Origin: Proteobacteria bacterium UBA3413
GTDB taxonomy: Bacteria; Pseudomonadota; Gammaproteobacteria; Magnimaribacterales; D2472
Direction of reading: 5' to 3'
Assembly (NCBI GenBank): GCA_002358345.1
Contig: DEOR01000035.1
Location: forward strand, 36,909 to 42,209
Length of the DNA: 5,301 nucleotides
Of the stretch, positions 1-5,301 are shown piece after piece. The first letter of the stretch is position 1. Each line of letters starts with the position of its first letter. The position numbers and the translations under genes were made by a program. Under the pieces are notes generated by a model. That model did no database searches, was not told the origin of the DNA, and worked only from the letters and a program-made list of their open reading frames with translations.

Positions 1-76
1 CTGGAGAGAATTTAAAAATTTATCTTACATTGAATCAATTAAAACTAGAACTTTAGCTTCTCAAAAGTTAGCATAG
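1..76 (+). other. Possible 3' end of an upstream gene (frame undecided)
   Basis: Two forward frames are open from the left edge. One runs from base 2 to a TAG at 74-76 and gives 24 residues, beginning WREFKNLSYIE. The other runs from base 3 to a TAG at 54-56 and gives 17 residues, beginning GENLKIYLTLN. Either could be the C-terminal tail of a gene that starts outside the window. Neither tail matches a family I recognise, and stretches this short are often open by chance in AT-rich DNA. The upstream gene could also lie on the other strand or further away. Confidence 0.25.
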
Positions 77-97
77 AGCCTATTCAAAAATTATAAG
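68..97 (+). promoter_or_regulatory. Candidate sigma70-like promoter for cobS
   Basis: TATAAG at 92-97 matches five of six positions of the -10 consensus. TTAGCA at 68-73, 18 nt upstream, matches four of six of the -35 consensus. If used, transcription would begin at about 103-105, almost exactly at the cobS ATG, giving a leaderless or near-leaderless message. That would fit the absence of a Shine-Dalgarno sequence before 105. AT-rich DNA produces such hexamers by chance, so this is only a candidate. Confidence 0.3.
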
Positions 98-104
98 TCG
101 TGAA

Positions 105-1088
105 ATGAAAGATTCTGAAAGAATAGCGTTGCCAAAAATACCTGATCAAAAAATTAATGTTAAAAAAATCTTTGGTATTGATTCCGAAATTACAGTACTT
201 GGATTCAAAGAAAAAACTCAATGGGTTCCAGAGATTGATCCAACTTATGTATTTGATAAGAATACGACATTGTCAATTTTAGCGGGCTTTGAGCATGACC
301 GAAGGGTCATGATCCAGGGATACCATGGCACTGGAAAATCAACTCACATAGAACAAGTTGCCGCGCGACTAAACTGGCCATGTGTACGCATTAATCTAGA
401 TAGCCATATCAGCAGAATTGACTTGCTTGGCAAAGATGCGATTGTGCTTGAGGATGGCAAGCAGATTACAGAGTTTAAGGAAGGTATTTTGCCTTGGTCC
501 ATCCAAAACCCTGTGGCAATTGTTTTTGATGAGTATGACGCGGGTCGACCCGATGTGATGTTTGTCATCCAGCGAATTTTAGAGGTAGATGGGAAGTTAA
601 CCTTGTTGGATCAAAATCAAGTGATCTCTCCGCATCCAAGTTTCAGGCTTTTTGCTACTACCAACACAGTGGGAATGGGAGATGTGACCGGCCTATATCA
701 TGGCACTCAGCAGATTAATCAAGGCCAGATGGACCGCTGGCACATATTATCCACTCTAAATTATCTTGATAAAACTCACGAATTCAGCGTTGTATCAGGA
801 AAAGTGCCTGAGCTAAAAAACACCAAAGATAAGGCTTTGATCAAAAGCATGATTCAATTAGCTGACCTCACCAGGCAAGGATTTATCAATGAAGATATAT
901 CTACACTGATGTCGCCAAGAACAGTAATTACTTGGGCGCAAAACTACTTAATTTTTAATGATATTAAATATTCGTTTAGGTTAACGTTTCTCAACAAATG
1001 TGATGAATCTGAAAAGCCAATAGTGGCAGAATATTTTCAGCGCTGCTTTGGGGAAGATTTAAGCGAGAGTCACAATCCTGAAAGCTAA
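105..1088 (+). CDS. cobS: CobS-type AAA+ ATPase, cobaltochelatase subunit
   Basis: This is the ATPase of the CobS/MoxR-like AAA+ group. In the aerobic cobalamin pathway CobS forms a cytoplasmic ring complex with CobT that powers cobalt insertion into hydrogenobyrinic acid a,c-diamide by CobN. Seen in the 327-residue protein: an N-terminal CobS segment containing FGIDSE and VPEIDPTYVFDKNTT (about residues 23-55), Walker A GYHGTGKST (72-80), and Walker B VAIVFDEYD (137-145, D142/E143). Sensor-1 asparagine is in ATTNT (184-188), a conserved QMDRW arginine (R211) is a plausible arginine finger, and a sensor-2-like SPRT has R272. The length is usual for full CobS, and similarity to alphaproteobacterial CobS as I recall it extends end to end. 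The ATG at 105 gives the normal family N-terminus but has no clear Shine-Dalgarno. The cobT-type gene follows after 3 nt. Family assignment is secure; a role in cobalamin synthesis is inferred, since no CobN is seen. Confidence 0.93.
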   Translation: MKDSERIALPKIPDQKINVKKIFGIDSEITVLGFKEKTQWVPEIDPTYVFDKNTTLSILAGFEHDRRVMIQGYHGTGKSTHIEQVAARLNWPCVRINLDSHISRIDLLGKDAIVLEDGKQITEFKEGILPWSIQNPVAIVFDEYDAGRPDVMFVIQRILEVDGKLTLLDQNQVISPHPSFRLFATTNTVGMGDVTGLYHGTQQINQGQMDRWHILSTLNYLDKTHEFSVVSGKVPELKNTKDKALIKSMIQLADLTRQGFINEDISTLMSPRTVITWAQNYLIFNDIKYSFRLTFLNKCDESEKPIVAEYFQRCFGEDLSESHNPES

Positions 1089-1091
1089 GTT

Positions 1092-2864
1092 ATGAGTTGG
1101 ATTAAGGATAGAGAAGAATTTAAACAAGCAGCTCTGTCTTCTGCTAGGGCAATTTCTAGACAGAAGGATCTCAGCAGCACCTCTCAAGCCTCTAGTCGAC
1201 CACCTACCTCTGCTCAGATTGCTTTAAGCCATCCCCCTAGAGCATCAGCTCAAATAAATGCATGGAGGGGAGAGCTAGATTTTCAAACTTTTTGGCAAAC
1301 ATTTCATCAAGATACGGGTGAACTTAAAATGCCAAAACTGGCAAGGGATATCTTTGCTGAGTTGGAGCTATCAAGGGTAGAGATGCTTGGAGGTTCTACT
1401 TTTCCAGGAGCTCAATCTAATATTCAGCAATATCTAGAAACTGAAGCAAAAAAAAATATTGATAACAAGGCTCCTGCTCTAAATCCTTTGGCAGCAAACC
1501 TTTGGTTAAAAGAACTAAACGGGGAATTATTAGCTCAAAATAGTTCTGAGTTACTAAATGCATTTCTGGAAGCCTCTCCGCTCAATCTAAGCAGTATGGG
1601 GAAGAAACTCATTGAGGCTCAGGCATCTCAGAGTGACTTTCAAGCAATTGCATTGGAGCTTTTAAAAAATTTAGATCTCATGCATGAGGCTCCAACTCAA
1701 GGTGACGATGTGGCCCAGGAGAATGAAGAGGCAATGCAAGAGCATGAATCTGATATGGAAGACCTAGAGGATGAGGCTCCAGATGGTGCTGAATCTCAAA
1801 CCATGGAATCTGAATCTGAGGGTCAAATAGATGAGGAAAATGGAGAGCTAGAGGAAGCGCAGGTACCTATAGACTCTACCTCTATTGACGAGGAAATAGA
1901 TCTCTCGAGAAACTATGATGCAGAGTTAGACCAAACTATTTATGAAGATTACCAGGTTTTTACCTCTCAGTTTGATGAGGTGGTTCAGGCCATTGATTTG
2001 GCAACGCCTGAGGAAACTTTAAGGCTGAGACAACAGTTAGATCAGTTAATTGCTCCTCATAAAACTACTATCGGAAAATTAGCTAATAGGCTGCAAAGAT
2101 TATTGCAAGCGCAACAAAATAGAAGCTGGCAGTACAATCTAGAGGAGGGTCTCTTAGACACTTCGCAACTACATAGGATTGTCTCTCGTCCTGGAAATCC
2201 TCTCAGCTTTAAACAAGAGAGTGAAAGCAAGTTTAAAGATACCGTTGTTTCTTTGCTCATTGATAGCTCTGGCTCTATGCGAGGACGGTCTATGACTCTT
2301 GCGGCCATTTGCGGAGATATTATTGGCAGTACTCTAGAGCGGTGTTACGTCAAAACAGAGCTACTTGGCTTTACAACTAAGCACTGGAAAGGCGGCGACT
2401 CGAGAAAGGCATGGGTCAATCAAGGCAGTCCTCCTGGGCCTGGCAGATTAAATGATTTGCGTCACATCATCTTTAAATCTGCTGATGATAATTTTAGGCG
2501 AGCCAGAAAAAGTTTTGGGATTATGCTTAGAGAAGGTTTGCTGAAAGAAAATGTTGATGGCGAAGCTTTGGCATGGGCTCATCAAAGATTAAGCAAGCGC
2601 ACGGAGGAAAGAAAAATATTAATTGTTATCTCTGATGGTGCGCCTGTGGATGACAGCACCCTATCCACTAATCATAGTAATTTTCTAGATAACCATTTGC
2701 GCCAAATTATTCATAGCATTGAAATCCAAAGCAATGTTGAGCTTCTAGCCATTGGCATTGGTCATGACGTGACCAAGTACTATGCGAAATCCATCACCAT
2801 TAATAGGGCAGAGGAATTAGCTGAAGCACTTCTAGAGAAGCTCGCAGATCTTTTCAGCGACTAA
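1092..2864 (+). CDS. cobT: CobT-type VWA protein, cobaltochelatase subunit
   Basis: CobT is the VWA-domain partner of CobS and links the ATPase ring to the catalytic CobN subunit. The 590 residues divide into three parts: an N-terminal helical region (about 1-200), a very acidic low-complexity linker (about 202-271, rich in Glu/Asp), and a conserved C-terminal half. The C-terminal half holds a VWA domain with an intact metal-ion-dependent adhesion site, DSSGS (391-395, ligands D391, S393, S395). CobT-type signatures follow: GFTTKHWKGG (426-435), PGRLNDLRHI, REGLLKENVDGEALAWAH and ISDGAPVDD (513-521). The middle-to-C-terminal part matches CobT closely; the N-terminal part is more divergent, as is usual in this family. 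The start at 1092 lies 3 nt after the cobS stop, with only a weak GAAAG (1080-1084) before it, so translation probably depends on coupling. ChlD/BchD of magnesium chelatase shares the acidic-linker plus VWA layout, but the signature blocks are those of CobT. Confidence 0.92.
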   Translation: MSWIKDREEFKQAALSSARAISRQKDLSSTSQASSRPPTSAQIALSHPPRASAQINAWRGELDFQTFWQTFHQDTGELKMPKLARDIFAELELSRVEMLGGSTFPGAQSNIQQYLETEAKKNIDNKAPALNPLAANLWLKELNGELLAQNSSELLNAFLEASPLNLSSMGKKLIEAQASQSDFQAIALELLKNLDLMHEAPTQGDDVAQENEEAMQEHESDMEDLEDEAPDGAESQTMESESEGQIDEENGELEEAQVPIDSTSIDEEIDLSRNYDAELDQTIYEDYQVFTSQFDEVVQAIDLATPEETLRLRQQLDQLIAPHKTTIGKLANRLQRLLQAQQNRSWQYNLEEGLLDTSQLHRIVSRPGNPLSFKQESESKFKDTVVSLLIDSSGSMRGRSMTLAAICGDIIGSTLERCYVKTELLGFTTKHWKGGDSRKAWVNQGSPPGPGRLNDLRHIIFKSADDNFRRARKSFGIMLREGLLKENVDGEALAWAHQRLSKRTEERKILIVISDGAPVDDSTLSTNHSNFLDNHLRQIIHSIEIQSNVELLAIGIGHDVTKYYAKSITINRAEELAEALLEKLADLFSD

Positions 2865-2887
2865 AATTAGGTGTATCATTGAACTGA

Positions 2888-2910
2888 TAATGTTTACAGT
2901 GTAAACATTA
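2888..2910. promoter_or_regulatory. Perfect 23-bp palindrome, probable repressor operator
   Basis: The arms TAATGTTTACA (2888-2898) and TGTAAACATTA (2900-2910) are exact reverse complements around a single central G at 2899. Symmetry ends at the flanking bases A2887 and G2911. A short odd-length palindrome with no loop and no following T-run suits a dimeric DNA-binding protein better than an RNA hairpin. The size and the GTTTACA-N-TGTAAAC core resemble operators of TetR-family repressors, but this assignment is inferred from shape alone and no regulator gene is in the window. It ends 29 nt before the start codon at 2940. Confidence 0.7.
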
Positions 2911-2926
2911 GTAAGATTTATATACG

Positions 2927-2935
2927 AAAGGAGAG
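2927..2935 (+). promoter_or_regulatory. Strong Shine-Dalgarno for the ferritin-like gene
   Basis: AAAGGAGAG contains AGGAG (2929-2933), 6 nt before the ATG at 2940, which is ideal spacing. It is the only strong ribosome binding site in the window. It fixes the start at 2940 and suggests that this gene leads a new transcription unit. Confidence 0.8.
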
Positions 2936-2939
2936 ATAA

Positions 2940-4046
2940 ATGAAAATTACTCAAACAGATGGTCCTCCAGAGGATATTTTATATTTTGATAACGAGTTAA
3001 ATCTAACTGCAAAGCATGCTGAGGATATTGTTGAAATTTTTCAAACGCCTTTAACCGGTGCTTATAACTGGGATTATACGGTTGCAGATAACAGAATTAA
3101 AAAACTCTATGAGCTTGGAAAAGAGCTAAATTGGAATGGCTCAATTGACCTCAATTGGGACTACACACATCCAGCCGATGAGAAAATTATTGAAGCAGAT
3201 GAGGATTTACCTCATGAGACGCTTGCTGCATACGAGGCACTGACAGAGGAAGAAAAGATTGAGTTTGACCGTCATGACCTTGCAGAATTGCTCAGTCAGT
3301 TTTTACATGGAGAGCAAGGAGCCTTGTTGGTTGCTTCGCAATTAACCTCATGTGCCCCAACTTATAATGCAAAACTCTATGCCGCTTCTCAGACATTTGA
3401 TGAAGCAAGGCACGTTGAAGTATTCAATAGGTATCTTCAAGAAAAAGTTGGCATGCACTATCCAATCAACCCAAATCTCAAAGCGCTGCTAGATAAAATC
3501 CTGACCGATCCGCGCTGGGACCTAAAATTTATAGGCATGCAAATTGTGATTGAAGGCCTTGCATTAGCAGCGTTTCAGATGTTGAAGGGGCTTTCAAAAG
3601 ATCCTTTGTTAACTCAGCTGCTCCATTATGTGATTAGGGACGAGGCTAGACACGTTACTTTTGGTATAAATTACCTTGAAGACTTTCTTAAAACTTTAAG
3701 CCCTGAAGAAATAGAAGATAGAGCAGAATTTGCCTATGAGGCATGCGTGATCTCTAGGGAACGGCTAATTAATACCAGGGCAATGCAAAAGTATCTAAAA
3801 TTAAGTGAAGACGAAGCTAGAGAGTTTGCCCTGGCAACCTCAGCAAATGCAACGTTTAGAAATTTTCTATTTTCAAGGATTATGCCGAACCTCTCTAGGA
3901 TTGGTTTGCTGACCGATAAAATAAGGCCCAAGTTTGAGGCATTAGGATTATTAGAGTATGAAGATGCGCCGGATGATTTTGAATGTGACTGGAATGAACT
4001 AGAGAAACCTTTAGAGCGGTTTGGTGAAATTTCACAAGCTAGTTAA
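2940..4046 (+). CDS. Ferritin-like di-iron carboxylate protein, uncharacterised
   Basis: This is a 368-residue protein with no signal peptide or membrane segment, so probably cytoplasmic. It shows the full set of ligands of a ferritin-like four-helix di-iron centre: E125 in HGEQG, E155 and H158 in DEARH (154-158), E205 in VIEG, and E235 and H238 in a second DEARH (234-238). This E / ExxH / E / ExxH order is shared by di-iron oxygenases, AurF-type N-oxygenases, R2-like proteins and ferritins. The exact DEARH pairs and the ~370-residue length favour an oxygenase or oxidase over a ferritin storage protein. No class I ribonucleotide reductase partner is present. The N-terminal ~90 residues are rich in Trp/Asp and repeat the motif NWDYT (43-47 and 72-76); the C-terminus is acidic. 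Its promoter region has a palindromic operator, and its 3' end overlaps the next gene, so it probably leads that operon. Substrate and reaction are unknown. Confidence 0.85.
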   Translation: MKITQTDGPPEDILYFDNELNLTAKHAEDIVEIFQTPLTGAYNWDYTVADNRIKKLYELGKELNWNGSIDLNWDYTHPADEKIIEADEDLPHETLAAYEALTEEEKIEFDRHDLAELLSQFLHGEQGALLVASQLTSCAPTYNAKLYAASQTFDEARHVEVFNRYLQEKVGMHYPINPNLKALLDKILTDPRWDLKFIGMQIVIEGLALAAFQMLKGLSKDPLLTQLLHYVIRDEARHVTFGINYLEDFLKTLSPEEIEDRAEFAYEACVISRERLINTRAMQKYLKLSEDEAREFALATSANATFRNFLFSRIMPNLSRIGLLTDKIRPKFEALGLLEYEDAPDDFECDWNELEKPLERFGEISQAS

Positions 4047-5259
4047 GCAGGCCTTTTTACTGCCGCTCTTATTGAGTGCCCCTCTGTATGCAGCCGTTCA
4101 TATTATTGAGCCTTCGTTAAATGCTTATGAAGAAATTCAAGAAGCTCTAATACTTGCAGAGCCTGGTGATGTTATTCGATTGACTGCTGGCATCTTTGAA
4201 CTCGAAGACTCTTTGTCCTTGGATATCGATTCTGTTCGAATAGAAGGCGAAGGGATGAATCAAACTATTCTTAGTTTTAAAAATCAGCAATCTGGCGCTC
4301 AAGGCTTAAGTGTGACATCTGATAACGTCACGCTACAAGATTTTGCTGTGCAAGACGCCAAAGGGGATGCAATTAAAGTAAAAGGCGTCACCAATATTAA
4401 GTTTTTAAGAGTGAAGACCGAATGGACCAATGGGCCCAGCTCATCCAATGGAGCCTATGGGCTGTATCCAGTTGAGTCTCAGAATGTATTAATCGATGGC
4501 TGCGTAGCTATTGGCGCTTCAGATGCTGGAATTTATGTTGGTCAATCGCAAAATATTATCGTTAGAAATAGTCGTGCCGAATTCAATGTGGCTGGGATTG
4601 AAATTGAAAATTCTTACTACGCTGATGTGCATAACAACATCGCAACAAACAATACTGGTGGTATCTTGATCTTTGATCTGCCCAGTCTTCCTCAACAACG
4701 CGGGCATCATGTAAGGGTCTTTAATAATCAGTCAGTAGGTAATAATACTGATAATTTTGCCCCTGAAGGCAATATTGTTGGCGAGGTACCAAGAGGAACC
4801 GGGATTATTATCATGGCCAATTCAGATGTAGAGATTTTTGATAACACCATTGGTGAAAATGATACTGTAAATATTGCTGTGGTGACTTATGGCAGTGAGA
4901 CCGATGATGATCAATACTACCCTCATCCAAAATCGATCCAAATTCATGGCAATGAGTTTGGGTCAACAGGCCATAACCCTGATACAAGCAAAGGTGACTT
5001 AGCTCAGATGCTCTATGATCTATCGGGTGGCAATATGCCAGATATTTTTTGGGATGGCTTGCTGCCGGTATCTCAGTTAGTTTTTGGCCAGCCTGAAAAT
5101 GAAAAAATGATTGTCAGTAATAATGGAGATGCTACCTTGTTAGCCCTAGATCCAATTAAATACCTCTTGCCTTTTTTTGATCCTGCTATTTTAGACATCA
5201 ACTTATTTGAAGGTGAGATTCAACCTCTCTCTCCAGTAGTATTTGATGAAAATTTTTAG
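4024..5259 (+). CDS. Exported parallel beta-helix repeat protein (TIGR03805-like)
   Basis: I chose the GTG at 4024; the TTG at 4021 adds one residue and cannot be excluded. Both lie inside the end of the preceding gene, which stops at 4044-4046, so translation is probably coupled. Residue numbers here count from 4021. The N-terminus is a signal peptide with a Lys/His-rich start, a hydrophobic FLLPLLLSAPL core (12-22) and likely cleavage after LYA (A24), giving a periplasmic or surface protein. An opening block, EALILAEPGDVIRLTAGIFEL (41-61), is typical of right-handed beta-helix proteins, followed by Asn/Ile/Val-rich rungs (about 70-290). Strongly conserved-looking blocks include NGAYGLYPVESQNVLI (143-158), ASDAGIYVGQSQNI (166-179), VAGIEIENS (190-198), TGGILIFDLP (212-221) and VPRGTGIIIMAN (256-267). 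These agree with the TIGR03805 family, whose function is unknown and which pairs with TIGR03806 genes. No pectate-lyase active site is evident, so a polysaccharide lyase role should not be assumed. Confidence 0.88.
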   Translation: MKFHKLVKQAFLLPLLLSAPLYAAVHIIEPSLNAYEEIQEALILAEPGDVIRLTAGIFELEDSLSLDIDSVRIEGEGMNQTILSFKNQQSGAQGLSVTSDNVTLQDFAVQDAKGDAIKVKGVTNIKFLRVKTEWTNGPSSSNGAYGLYPVESQNVLIDGCVAIGASDAGIYVGQSQNIIVRNSRAEFNVAGIEIENSYYADVHNNIATNNTGGILIFDLPSLPQQRGHHVRVFNNQSVGNNTDNFAPEGNIVGEVPRGTGIIIMANSDVEIFDNTIGENDTVNIAVVTYGSETDDDQYYPHPKSIQIHGNEFGSTGHNPDTSKGDLAQMLYDLSGGNMPDIFWDGLLPVSQLVFGQPENEKMIVSNNGDATLLALDPIKYLLPFFDPAILDINLFEGEIQPLSPVVFDENF

Positions 5260-5301
5260 CAAGCCTCTACTTTTATTTTTTGCAGCAGTTCTTTATTTCG
5301 T
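5246..5301 (+). CDS. 5' end of an exported protein, probably SO2930-type cytochrome family
   Basis: An ATG at 5246 opens a frame that runs past the window edge and overlaps the end of the beta-helix gene by 14 nt (stop 5257-5259). The 18 complete codons read MKIFSKPLLLFFAAVLYF: two lysines followed by a hydrophobic stretch, the pattern of a Sec signal peptide or lipoprotein leader. No good Shine-Dalgarno precedes it, so translation is likely coupled to the gene before. TIGR03805 beta-helix genes regularly stand beside a TIGR03806 gene (HNE_0200 / SO2930-type, described as di-haem cytochrome c), also exported. That family is therefore the best guess, but no diagnostic part of the protein, such as a CXXCH haem site, lies within the window. 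Confidence 0.6.
   Translation, partial: MKIFSKPLLLFFAAVLYF

Larger units (their letters stand above)
2865..2939. promoter_or_regulatory. Intergenic promoter/operator region between the two blocks
   Basis: This 75-nt gap is the only substantial non-coding stretch between complete genes. It contains a perfect 23-bp palindrome, promoter-like hexamers and a strong ribosome binding site. One promoter reading uses TTTACA (2893-2898, five of six -35 positions, inside the palindrome) with an AT-rich -10 in about 2916-2922. The other uses GATAAT (2886-2891, five of six -10 positions), which has no good -35. In both cases the palindrome overlaps the promoter, which suits repression. I see no terminator with a U-tract for the cobT message, so read-through is possible. 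Confidence 0.5.

Noticed and set aside
344..568. 74-codon reverse-strand open frame within cobS
   Set aside because: It lies opposite the most conserved Walker A/B part of cobS, its product has no recognisable features, and it is best explained as a shadow of the real gene.
2057..2308. 83-codon reverse-strand open frame within cobT
   Set aside because: It is opposite the VWA domain coding sequence; the Cys/Leu-rich product looks like antisense translation and has no start context of its own.
105..2864. Magnesium chelatase ChlI/ChlD pair
   Set aside because: The AAA+ plus VWA layout is shared, but the conserved blocks (VPEIDPTYVFDKNTT, TGLYHGTQQINQ, GFTTKHWKGG, ISDGAPVDD) are those of CobS and CobT.
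2888..2910. Palindrome read as the cobT terminator
   Set aside because: There is only one base between the arms, the stem is AT-rich, and no T-run follows on either strand; an operator explains it better.
3734..3931. 65-codon reverse-strand open frame within the ferritin-like gene
   Set aside because: It is fully contained in a well-supported gene on the other strand and shows no domain or ribosome binding site.
2940..4046. Ribonucleotide reductase small subunit
   Set aside because: DEARH and the di-iron ligands are reminiscent of R2, but there is no large-subunit gene nearby and the overall sequence does not look like NrdB/NrdF.
4519..4710. 63-codon reverse-strand open frame within the beta-helix gene
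   Set aside because: It is opposite the conserved GIYVGQSQ and GIEIENS blocks, so the coding signal belongs to the forward strand.
4024..5259. Secreted pectate lyase or alginate epimerase
   Set aside because: The beta-helix fold is shared, but no catalytic motif of these enzymes is seen, and the conserved blocks fit the function-unknown TIGR03805 family instead.
1..5301. CRISPR arrays, tRNA or rRNA genes, insertion sequences, attachment sites
   Set aside because: Reading both strands showed no spaced direct repeats, cloverleaf-like sequence, rRNA segment, transposase or terminal inverted repeats.

Overview
The window is low-GC, densely coding DNA with every supported gene on the + strand. 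It holds two gene blocks separated by a 75-nt regulatory gap. Gene density, short gaps and overlapping ends point to a streamlined bacterium. The protein families and base composition suggest an aquatic or marine proteobacterium, and a gammaproteobacterium seems most likely. That assignment is an inference from family context, because no taxonomic marker is present.

Block 1 (105-2864) is a tightly coupled pair: a CobS-type AAA+ ATPase and a CobT-type protein with an acidic linker and a von Willebrand factor A (VWA) domain. In the aerobic cobalamin pathway these are the two accessory subunits of cobaltochelatase CobNST. They sit 3 nt apart and are surely co-expressed. No CobN and no other cobalamin gene is visible in the window. 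The first ~76 nt may hold the tail of an upstream gene, but its frame cannot be decided.

The gap at 2865-2939 carries a perfect 23-bp palindrome (2888-2910), promoter-like hexamers and a strong Shine-Dalgarno sequence. It looks like a repressor-controlled promoter for the next block.

Block 2 (2940 to the window end) is an apparent operon with overlapping gene ends. It encodes a ferritin-like di-iron carboxylate protein of unknown substrate, then an exported right-handed parallel beta-helix protein of the type modelled by TIGR03805. Last comes the start of a second exported protein, visible only as its signal peptide. From the known pairing of TIGR03805 genes, that last gene is probably the TIGR03806 / SO2930-type di-haem cytochrome c family protein. 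The most interesting feature is this arrangement: a cytoplasmic di-iron enzyme behind a palindromic operator, translationally linked to a periplasmic beta-helix and probable cytochrome pair whose function is unknown.
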